From: Actinacidiphila rubida
Lineage (GTDB): Bacteria > Actinomycetota > Actinomycetes > Streptomycetales > Streptomycetaceae
Direction of reading: 5' to 3'
Assembly (NCBI RefSeq): GCF_900110255.1
Contig: NZ_FODD01000027.1
Span: 62,001 to 126,000 of the forward strand
Length of the DNA stretch: 64,000 nucleotides
The notes beneath the pieces were generated by a model that was given only the letters and a program-made list of their open reading frames with translations, was not told the DNA's origin and did no database searches. The first letter of the stretch is position 1, and each line of letters starts with the position of its first letter. A program made the position numbers and the translations under genes. Below are positions 25,269 to 32,169 of this stretch, piece after piece.

Positions 25269-25588
25269 CCGCGGGTGAGGCAGCCGAGGCCATCGTTGTC
25301 ACCGACCATCAGCAGAAGCGGCAGTACGAAGCGCGTGTCGACGGCGAAATGGTCGGACGCGCTGTCTACTTGCGCCGGCCCGGAGTGATCGCCTTCGTGC
25401 ACACCGAGGTCGAGAACGCCTGGGAGGGCCGCGGGATCGGCTCCACCCTGATTCGGTTCGCGCTGGACCAGGCGCGCGCCGAGGATCTGCGGGTGATCGC
25501 GGTCTGCCCCTTCGTCGCGGGCTGGATCGACCGGCACCCCGCCTACCAGGACATTCTCTACGTGCCGGCCAGTCGCGTGAAGGACTAG
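25265..25588 (+). CDS. GNAT-type N-acetyltransferase (PF14542-like)
   Basis: A small 107-residue acetyltransferase. The acetyl-CoA-binding P-loop is GRGIGSTLI, preceded by AFVHTEVENAWEG and followed by VCPFVAGWIDRHPAYQDIL, the typical sequence of the short PF14542 group. GTG 25265 overlaps the DUF2630 stop and is preceded by GAGGGG. The natural acceptor is unknown. A related protein is encoded at 61052. Confidence 0.85.
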   Translation: MTAGEAAEAIVVTDHQQKRQYEARVDGEMVGRAVYLRRPGVIAFVHTEVENAWEGRGIGSTLIRFALDQARAEDLRVIAVCPFVAGWIDRHPAYQDILYVPASRVKD

Positions 25589-25681
25589 CGGTTCGTCCGG
25601 CCGGTTGAGCGGACAGGGCTGAAGGATGCCTGGAGAACGCGGGCGGCGGGAGAACGTCGCGCTTGCCCGCCCGCGAGCATG

Positions 25682-25704
25682 CTAGATTGTAGAAACAAAC
25701 TCAG
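25682..25704 (+). promoter_or_regulatory. 8-7-8 operator upstream of MFS-PPOX
   Basis: CTAGATTG (25682-25689), TAGAAAC and AAACTCAG (25697-25704) match the operator family. As in the downstream copies at 10883 and 18151, the left arm has CTAG in place of CTGAG and contains a TAGATT -10-like box (25683-25688); a matching -35 is not clear. A small GACGGC/GCCGTC hairpin follows at 25716-25732. Confidence 0.62.
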
Positions 25705-25860
25705 GTGTCCTTATTGACGGCGCACTGCCGTCTTCTGGGGCCCGCCGCCGGCTGCCGATGCCGCAGCTCGAGGAGCCCGCGGCCGGCTTCGCTGCCTGAC
25801 CGATCTCATGCGGGCCAGCGCCAAGAGAGGTGAAGGGCCCGTCCCGCCGAAGGGTCCACC

Positions 25861-27048
25861 ATGCCTATAGCCGTGATCGCCCTGGCGGTCAGCATGTTCG
25901 CGATCGGTACCACCGAGTTCGTCGTCGTCGGGCTGATCCCCGATCTTTCCGGCAGCTTTGGTGTCAGCATCTCCACGGCAGGGCTCCTGGTGACCTGCTA
26001 CGCGCTGGGGATCGCGATCGGCGGACCGTTCCTGACGGCGGTGGCGGCCAGAGCAGAGCGCAAGAAGCTCCTCGTGAGCCTGATGGCACTGTTCGTCGTA
26101 GGCAACGTCCTGGCGGGCCTCGCGCCGAACTTCGGGCTGCTGCTGGTCTTCCGCCTGCTCACGTCATTCACCCACGCGGTGTTCCTGAGCTCCAGCATCG
26201 CTCTGGGGATCACTCTGGTCGACGACAAACACCGCGCCTGCGCCATCGCAGCGATCTTCGGTGGCCTGACCATCGCTCTGGTGATCGGCGTGCCTCTGGG
26301 GACCTTCCTGGGCAATGCGTTCAGCTGGCGCGTCCCCTTCTTCGCGGTGGCCGGACTCGGCGCCCTGGCGCTGGCCGCCGACGTGCTGCTCCTGCCCGCA
26401 ACGGCGCCGCCGCCGGCCGTGGCACTCGGCGAGCAACTGCGAACGCTCGCACGCCCCCGGCTCGTCGTGGCCCTGGTGACCATCCTCCTGGGCTTCGGCG
26501 GCCAGATCCTCGCGTACACCTATGTGGCACCGTTCCTCGAGAAGATCTCCGGCTTCCCCCAGTCGAGCTTGAGCGTGCTGCTCTTCGTCTTCGGAGTGGC
26601 GGCCGCGATCGGCAACTTCGCCGCGGGGCCCCTGGCCGATCGGTGGCCCGTCGTTTCCGCCGCGGCGGGGTTGTCCATTCTGGCGCTGGTACTCCTGGCC
26701 ATGACCTTCGCGGGACGCACCGAAGTGGGTGCTGTGGTCGTGATAGTGCTGTGGGGCGCCACCGGCTTCGGCCTCGGCCCGGTACTGCAGAACCTCGCCA
26801 CGCGAGCAGCCCCGGAAATCGCGCACATCACCGGATCGTTGGCGGCAAGCGCGTTCAACCTCGGCATTGCCGGCGGGTCGGTGTTCGGCGGAGTCGTCGT
26901 CTCCACCCTCGGGGTGGGGTCGGTCACCTGGATCGGGGCCGCCATCGTCGCCGTATCGGCGCTCCTGGCCATCGGCACGGTGCTCAAGGACCGCGGAACG
27001 CCAGAGGAAGCCGGCGAGCCGGCCGAACTGACGGAATCGGTCGCCTGA
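25861..27048 (+). CDS. MFS transporter (AraJ/Cmx-like, DHA1)
   Basis: A 395-residue 12-helix exporter. The first helix reads AVSMFAIGTTEFVVVGLIP, diagnostic for the AraJ/YdhP/Cmx branch that includes chloramphenicol and sugar-efflux proteins; a long RAERKKLL motif follows TM2. It probably acts as a drug or metabolite:proton antiporter. The start follows GAAGGG. It is 156 bases downstream of the operator at 25682 and is followed after 149 bases by a PPOX-fold protein on the same strand. Confidence 0.87.
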   Translation: MPIAVIALAVSMFAIGTTEFVVVGLIPDLSGSFGVSISTAGLLVTCYALGIAIGGPFLTAVAARAERKKLLVSLMALFVVGNVLAGLAPNFGLLLVFRLLTSFTHAVFLSSSIALGITLVDDKHRACAIAAIFGGLTIALVIGVPLGTFLGNAFSWRVPFFAVAGLGALALAADVLLLPATAPPPAVALGEQLRTLARPRLVVALVTILLGFGGQILAYTYVAPFLEKISGFPQSSLSVLLFVFGVAAAIGNFAAGPLADRWPVVSAAAGLSILALVLLAMTFAGRTEVGAVVVIVLWGATGFGLGPVLQNLATRAAPEIAHITGSLAASAFNLGIAGGSVFGGVVVSTLGVGSVTWIGAAIVAVSALLAIGTVLKDRGTPEEAGEPAELTESVA

Positions 27049-27197
27049 CCATCGCAAGGGGTTGCACGGGAGCCTGCGAGGAGCGGCGCCACCTGAAAGC
27101 GCCGCCGAGCTCCGACCCCGGCAGGACACGGATCCCTCCAACTCCCAGTACTCCCGGCATTTGCGGTGAAGACCGCGCCGGCCCCGAAGAGGTAGCG

Positions 27198-27635
27198 ATG
27201 ACACGCCTGCAAGAAGCTGTATCCATCGGCAAACGCGAGGACTACCTGGCGGTGGTCTCGACCCTGCGCGCTGACCTCACGATCCAGTCGTCCCTGGTCA
27301 ATGCCGGAATTCTGGTCCACCCCGACAGCGGCCGGCAGGTGCTCGCGTTCGTCACATCCGGCCGGGTGAAACTCGGCAACCTGCGCGCCCGGCCACAGCT
27401 CGGCGCCACCTTCCGGCACGGTACGCGGTGGGCCACCGTCGAGGGCACCGCGGAACTGGCAGGCCCCGACGACCCCCGGCCGTGGCTGCAACCGGAGGCC
27501 CTGCCAGGGCTGCTGCGGCAGATATTCACTGCTGCGGGAGGACATCATGACAACTGGGAGGAATACGACCGGGTGATGACCGAGCAGCGCCGAACCGCCG
27601 TCCTGATCACACCCTCACGGATCTACTCCAGCTAG
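27198..27635 (+). CDS. PPOX-class (pyridoxamine-5'-phosphate-oxidase-like) flavin/F420 protein
   Basis: A 145-residue split-barrel protein of the TIGR03618/Rv1155-like type: LAVVSTLRADLTIQSSLVNAG at the N-terminus, VKLGNLRARPQLGATFRHGTRWATVEGTAEL in the middle. Such proteins bind FMN or F420 and reduce or oxidise small substrates. The start at 27198 is set by GAAGAGGTAG. It probably shares the MFS promoter and ends close to a strong bidirectional hairpin. Confidence 0.83.
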   Translation: MTRLQEAVSIGKREDYLAVVSTLRADLTIQSSLVNAGILVHPDSGRQVLAFVTSGRVKLGNLRARPQLGATFRHGTRWATVEGTAELAGPDDPRPWLQPEALPGLLRQIFTAAGGHHDNWEEYDRVMTEQRRTAVLITPSRIYSS

Positions 27636-27813
27636 GGCCATGACGGAGAAGGTTCGCCGGGCTCAATGGCGGGCGACGGTGAACTGCCGCAGCGGGCCGA
27701 ACCGGGTCTCGGGCCGAACCGGGCCTCGGCCGGGTTGGCGTCAGGGCGCGTGGGCCAGCCGGCAGCCTATGAACTCGGCGGAGTTCGGGCCGCACCGGGC
27801 GTCGGGGCGCGGG

Positions 27814-27846
27814 GACGGCTGACGTCCCCGCGCCCCGCCCGCGGGC
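27814..27846. terminator. Perfect 14-bp hairpin between convergent genes
   Basis: GGGGCGCGGGGACG (27814-27827), loop GCTGA, and its exact complement at 27833-27846. It ends 5 bases before the stop of the minus-strand DUF5709 gene and serves the PPOX gene too. Upstream, GGGCCGAACCGGG occurs twice, 17 bases apart (27694 and 27711). Confidence 0.75.
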
Positions 27847-27850
27847 CGGG

Positions 27851-28315
27851 TCAGAAGCTCTCGGACTCCGGGATCACGTGCATCGCCGCTTCCTCCGCCG
27901 ACGCGCCGGCGCCGTCGAGGCCCCGGTCGGAGGCGAACAGGTCGGAGTCGGTGACCGCGTGTGCGCCCTCGTCCAGGGCGACGAGACGTCCCGCACGGGC
28001 GTCGCCGACCTCGTCGTCGAGGAGTTCGCCGTCCGTGTCCCAGGTGTCGCCTATGCCGTCGCCGAACGGGACGCCGAGGTCCGGCACCTCCTCCGCGAGA
28101 CGCTCGGCCAGCGTCTCCCCGCGCCGCGCCTCCGCCGCGGTCACGCCCGTGTGCTCCACGGCCCACGGCCGCTCCGGCGGCGAGTAGCCCTCGTCCAGGG
28201 CCTCCGCGCCCGCTCGGTAGTCCAGGGTGTCCGAAGCGTCCAGCACGCCCGCGTCGTCCTGCACCTCCGAACCGTCCGGCTGGTAGACCTCGTCACCCAT
28301 CACTTCGTCGGTCAT
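27851..28315 (-). CDS. DUF5709 family protein
   Basis: A very acidic, probably disordered protein of 154 residues typical of DUF5709: it starts MTDEVMGDEVYQPDGSEVQ, continues DTLDYRAGAEALDEGYSPPERPW, and has repeated acidic segments such as LLDDEVGDARAGRLVA. No enzyme motif or signal is present. The function is unknown; related acidic proteins are common in streptomycetes and often stress-induced. The start at 28315 follows TGGAGCG. It is divergent from the MarR gene. Confidence 0.82.
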   Translation of the reverse strand: MTDEVMGDEVYQPDGSEVQDDAGVLDASDTLDYRAGAEALDEGYSPPERPWAVEHTGVTAAEARRGETLAERLAEEVPDLGVPFGDGIGDTWDTDGELLDDEVGDARAGRLVALDEGAHAVTDSDLFASDRGLDGAGASAEEAAMHVIPESESF

Positions 28316-28457
28316 GCGCGCTCCATCGTGACTCGGGCCGTCAGCTCGACGGCCTTCCATCGGAAAGCGTAGGAGGTCACGGCCACGAACGGGCGCCGCG
28401 GCCCCAACCGCCGCCCGACCCCGAGCGGCCGGGCCGGCATCTTGGCGTCGATGCTCC

Positions 28458-28471
28458 GATATCGTAATATC
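28458..28471. promoter_or_regulatory. Palindrome overlapping the MarR leader
   Basis: GATAT (28458-28462) and ATATC (28467-28471) flank CGTA, just 7 bases before the MarR ATG. Its position and AT-richness in GC-rich DNA suggest an autoregulatory operator or the -10 of a leaderless transcript, also shared with the divergent DUF5709 promoter. Confidence 0.5.
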
Positions 28472-28478
28472 CGAAAGC

Positions 28479-28913
28479 ATGAAGTCCGAATCCGTACGAC
28501 CGGGTCGGTCCGCACTCCTGGCGTTGCAGCGTGCGACCCACGCCACCCTGCAGCTGATCGCCGCCGAACTCGTCGACCTCGACCTGACGGGCTCCGAGAT
28601 CAACGCGCTGGCCAACCTCGCCGACGGCCAGGGGCGCACCGTCTCCCAGCTCGGAGCCGCCGTCGGCACCCGCCCGACGACGCTGACCAGCGTGCTGGAC
28701 CGGCTGGAACGCCGCGGCCACATCACCCGCGGGACGCGGGCCGGCGACCGCCGCTCGGTGCTCATCGAACTCACCGATTCCGGGCGGGCGACGGCCGCCG
28801 TCATCACCCGGACCCTGGCCGGCATCGAGAACCGCGCGCTGGACGGTTTGCCCGCGGAAGCGCTCGCCGGCTTCCACGCCGTCCTGGACGCGCTGGTCGA
28901 GGAGGGGCCGTGA
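28479..28913 (+). CDS. MarR family transcriptional regulator
   Basis: A 144-residue winged-helix regulator: recognition region QGRTVSQLGAAVGTRPTTLTSVLDRLERRGHITRGTRAGDRRSVLI split over the helix-turn-helix and wing, with the DxRS wing motif at DRRS. Ligands of the family are often phenolic compounds. No good ribosome binding site precedes ATG 28479, so translation may be leaderless. Its stop overlaps the GTG of the next gene (GTGA), so the partner is produced with it. Confidence 0.9.
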   Translation: MKSESVRPGRSALLALQRATHATLQLIAAELVDLDLTGSEINALANLADGQGRTVSQLGAAVGTRPTTLTSVLDRLERRGHITRGTRAGDRRSVLIELTDSGRATAAVITRTLAGIENRALDGLPAEALAGFHAVLDALVEEGP

Positions 28914-29362
28914 TTCCACAGGACCAGGGCCCGCACACCGCTCACGGCGGCCACGAGGAGTCGTCGCCGTTCGCCGAGCTGATGGAGGAGGTGATGGCGA
29001 CCGCCGAGCGGTTCGGGCACCGCCAGCACGTCCACCTGACCTGGCTGGCCGTCCGGCGCCACGGCACCGCCGCCGCGGTCGGCCTGGTGAGCGACGGCAT
29101 CCAGCGCACCGCGCGCTACGCGGGCGCTCCGCAGAAGTACCACGTCACCGTCAGCCGGGCCTGGGTGGAACTGGTGGGCCACCACGCCGGGGAGTCGGAC
29201 GCCGCCGACTTCGCCGAATTCGCCGACCGGAACCCCGCGTTGCTCGACAAGAGGCTGCTCGCCCGGTTCTACCGGTCCTCGACCCTGGCCAGTGACCGCG
29301 CCAGGACCGGCTGGGTCGAGCCGGACCTCGATCCGTTCCCCTGGCAGCAGGCCGGCGGCTGA
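28910..29362 (+). CDS. Protein of unknown function, MarR partner
   Basis: A 150-residue soluble protein with no family I can name. Visible features are FGHRQHVHLTWLAVRRHG, a central SDGIQRTARYAGAPQKYHVTVSRAW-like segment (about residues 68-92) and DKRLLARFYRSSTLASDRARTGWVEPDLDPFP at the end. Conserved-looking His, Arg and Trp residues suggest a ligand or metal site. GTG 28910 is preceded by GAGGAGGGG and overlaps the MarR stop, implying a shared function, for example as sensor, enzyme or target of the regulator. Confidence 0.7.
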   Translation: MIPQDQGPHTAHGGHEESSPFAELMEEVMATAERFGHRQHVHLTWLAVRRHGTAAAVGLVSDGIQRTARYAGAPQKYHVTVSRAWVELVGHHAGESDAADFAEFADRNPALLDKRLLARFYRSSTLASDRARTGWVEPDLDPFPWQQAGG

Positions 29363-29421
29363 GGCTCGCGGCCGCAGCACGCCGGTCCTGCCCGGGGCCC
29401 CTCCGGCGTTCGCCAGTGGCG

Positions 29422-29447
29422 CCTCTGACGTCAACTGCCGTCAGAGG
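29422..29447 (-). terminator. Hairpin at the metallophosphoesterase stop
   Basis: CCTCTGACG (29422-29430) pairs with CGTCAGAGG (29439-29447); the right arm contains the minus-strand stop codon at 29441-29443. It may terminate both convergent genes. Confidence 0.5.
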
Positions 29448-31867
29448 GAGAACGTCACGAGATTGAGCTTCCCGGAGTCCTGGGCCGCGGCATCGGTGAT
29501 CTGAAGGCGCCACAGGCCGGCCCGACGTTCGGAGGACAGGTCCACGGCGTAGCTCTCGTCGATGTTGTCGGCGCTGCCGCCCAGCCGGTAGCGCAAGGGG
29601 TAGACACGGCCGGACGTGCCGATGAGGTTGATGATCAGGTCGCCCACATACGTGTGCGTGATGTCGACATGGACGAAGGAGCTGGCGGACGCGAAGCCGG
29701 CGGCGCTGTTGGGCGCGTCGCGGTAGACGGTGGACAGGTCGGGGATGGCCAGGACGCGGTGGTCGGTCATCGTGGTCCAGGACTCGTACGCCACGACGGT
29801 GAGGGTGAAGGTCGTGGTGGTGCTCTCCGGCAGGCTGTCGGTCGCCGTCGCCGTGACCGTGTAGGTGCCCGCCTGGGTGGGGATCCCGGTGATCGTCCCG
29901 GCCGCCGGGTCGAGGGAGAGTCCGGGCGGCAGGCCCTGCGCCGACCACGTCACCGCACCCACCGCTCCGGTGGCGGTGAGGGCGATCTGACGGGCGCCGT
30001 CGAGCGGGACGTTGAGGTCGCGGCTGACCGGTGCGACCGGGCGTACGGAGAACAGCGGGAACGGGCACGGCATCAGGAGCTGGGCGTTGCGGTTCTGCGC
30101 GGGGTTGTCGCCGGGAGCCGTCTCGCCGTCGCGGCGCAGATCGATGCCGCGGGAGACCTCCTGCGGGTCGTTGGTGGCCAGTTCACGGCCCAGGGACGCG
30201 AGACCGGCGGGCGTGCTGATGTCTCCGCCGAAGCTCAGCGGGGCGTCGGCGTCGACCATGGTGGTGTAGAGGGAGAGCACGCCGTCGCCCTCGGCGACCT
30301 CGATGAGCCGGCTCTGGACCGGCCAGTCGATGTGCGAGGCGGTGTTCACCTCCCAGAAGCCGTTGCGGTTGCCGGTGTCGTCGAACTCCACGACGTGGGG
30401 CCACAGGTTGTTGGCGTGGGTGTGGCCGTTGACCATCATGATCACGTTGGGGAAGCGCAGCAGGAGGTCGCGTACGGCGGGGCCCTGCCGTCCCGGGCTG
30501 TCCTTGGTCATGGTGGCGAGCGTGTGGTGGCAGAACAGCACGATCAGCTTGTCCTGGACGCCGGGGTTGGCGACGAAGGTGCCGCTGGTCAGGTCGGGCC
30601 GGTAGCGGGAGCTGTTCGCCTTCAACTGCGCTTCCAGCCAGGCGAACTGGGTGTCGTCGATGATGCCGTCGGCGCCGAAGCTCGTCTCGTCCACGGTGTC
30701 CAGGCAGAGGAACTGGAACAGGTCGTCCGGGCCCGACGGGATCGCGTAGTAGCCGTTGCCGCCGCTGGTGCCGAAACCGTGGCCGGCCGGTCCCGGGAGG
30801 GCGGCGGTGGTGAAGTGCTCCTGGATGAACTCGCTCTTGCTCAGCAACCGCCGGTTCGCGTCCGCCCTCACGGTGTGGCTCTCGATGGAGAAGTCCCCGG
30901 TGAACACCGACTCCAGCACGTCCTCCAGGGCCGACAGCGTGCTGCCGAGCTGATCGGGCAGGCCGGTCACGCGCGCGATCTTGGACGAGCCGACGGCGAT
31001 GTGGTTCAGCAGGTCCTCGGAGAAGAAGTCCACCATCCCGAGGTCCGCGTTGCCCTGCACGAGCAGGTCGTGGTTCCCGATGGCCGCGTACCAGGGCATG
31101 CCCAGGCCGTTGGCGGAGAACGCCTTGCGCGAGGCGCCGAGCAGGCCGGGCACGGTCGGGAAGTTCGCGTACTTGGGTCCCTGGAACTGGGGTTGGTCCT
31201 CGCAGATCCAGTACCGGGCGTCGGGCCCGCGGACCCCGCCGGACACGCTCTGGTCGCCGCCGCCGATGATGCCGGAGTCCGGCTGCACCGTGCCGCCGTC
31301 GAGCAGGTCGATGTACCAACGGGTCTCGTTGTACTGGGCGTTGTCGACGGCGTCGCCCGTCACCAGTGTGAGCTTCAGGGGCAGACCGGTCACCGGGCCG
31401 CTGCCGACGCGCTGCACCGCCCGGCACATCGAGTCCGCGAGCTGGGCCGAGAGCATCTCGTGCGGGCGGTAGGCGGAGTCGGTGCCCCAGCTGGCGAAGT
31501 GCGGGGCGCCGGCGTCGTCGTACTCGTCCAGGTACTCGACCCGCGCCGGTGACTTCTGGTCCATGATCTGCATGTCGGAGATCTGCGCGAAGGCGATCAG
31601 CGAGCGGGTCATCTGCGGCGGCGTGCCGCTCGGGAAGAGGCGGCGGACCAGGTGCGGTTCGCCGGGGCCGGTGGTGATGCCGAAGTATCCGTTGCCGAGG
31701 TCGGTGCGCACCAGGGTGCGGTCCAAGGTGGTCACCGCCGGCCCCGCCTGAGGGGTGGCGGCCGCGGCGGTGGCCGCCTTTCCGCAGGCGCGGCCGAGGG
31801 GGTCGAGAGCCGTGACGAGCACCCCGAGGGTGCCCGCCGCCAGAAGACTTCGCCGGGACAGGTTCAC
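29441..31867 (-). CDS. Secreted TIGR03767-type metallophosphoesterase with P-domain
   Basis: An 808-residue exported protein. The N-terminus has a Tat-type signal (LSRRSLLAAGTLG, then AAAAT region near residue 40). A calcineurin-like phosphoesterase domain follows, with metal-ligand motifs in ISDMQI, GDAVDN, AIGNHD and NGHTHANN. An Ig-like He_PIG segment (LPPGLSLDPAAGTITGIP, about residues 635-690) and a proprotein-convertase P-domain (about residues 700-808, FVHVDITHTYVGDLIINL...) complete it. It probably cleaves extracellular phosphate esters. GTG 31867 is preceded by GGAG; earlier in-frame codons give no signal peptide. Confidence 0.85.
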   Translation of the reverse strand: MNLSRRSLLAAGTLGVLVTALDPLGRACGKAATAAAATPQAGPAVTTLDRTLVRTDLGNGYFGITTGPGEPHLVRRLFPSGTPPQMTRSLIAFAQISDMQIMDQKSPARVEYLDEYDDAGAPHFASWGTDSAYRPHEMLSAQLADSMCRAVQRVGSGPVTGLPLKLTLVTGDAVDNAQYNETRWYIDLLDGGTVQPDSGIIGGGDQSVSGGVRGPDARYWICEDQPQFQGPKYANFPTVPGLLGASRKAFSANGLGMPWYAAIGNHDLLVQGNADLGMVDFFSEDLLNHIAVGSSKIARVTGLPDQLGSTLSALEDVLESVFTGDFSIESHTVRADANRRLLSKSEFIQEHFTTAALPGPAGHGFGTSGGNGYYAIPSGPDDLFQFLCLDTVDETSFGADGIIDDTQFAWLEAQLKANSSRYRPDLTSGTFVANPGVQDKLIVLFCHHTLATMTKDSPGRQGPAVRDLLLRFPNVIMMVNGHTHANNLWPHVVEFDDTGNRNGFWEVNTASHIDWPVQSRLIEVAEGDGVLSLYTTMVDADAPLSFGGDISTPAGLASLGRELATNDPQEVSRGIDLRRDGETAPGDNPAQNRNAQLLMPCPFPLFSVRPVAPVSRDLNVPLDGARQIALTATGAVGAVTWSAQGLPPGLSLDPAAGTITGIPTQAGTYTVTATATDSLPESTTTTFTLTVVAYESWTTMTDHRVLAIPDLSTVYRDAPNSAAGFASASSFVHVDITHTYVGDLIINLIGTSGRVYPLRYRLGGSADNIDESYAVDLSSERRAGLWRLQITDAAAQDSGKLNLVTFSL

Positions 31868-32169
31868 TTCGACTCCAATCGCGGCGCGGTAGCGCGCGGG
31901 AAGGCAGAGGGGATGCCAGTCCGAACCGGCGTGAAGGTGGGACGCGGCGGCGTGGCATGGAGAGGATGGGGCACCCCGGACGTCCTGCGCAAGAGGTGGC
32001 TGAGCCACTCAGCCTCTGCGGATCTTTCGGCCATCGCGGGTTCGCCTTGCGGCCATATGTGCCGAATGTGGAACGCCGGTGTCACGGTGACGGAACGTCC
32101 GTGGAACACCGGGAGGTCGGGCCCCGGCCAGTGCCGACGAGGGGATCGCGGAGCGATCCTGACAGGCCG
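31868..32169. other. Intergenic stretch upstream of the metallophosphoesterase
   Basis: No gene is seen. It must carry the metallophosphoesterase promoter and the end of the TPR-regulator transcript. A short inverted repeat, GGCTGA/TCAGCC with a 5-base loop (31998-32014), is the only notable structure. Confidence 0.5.

Noticed and set aside
31998..32014. GGCTGA/TCAGCC inverted repeat as another member of the operator family
   Set aside because: Spacing and arms differ from the 8-7-8 pattern and no matching promoter boxes are seen.
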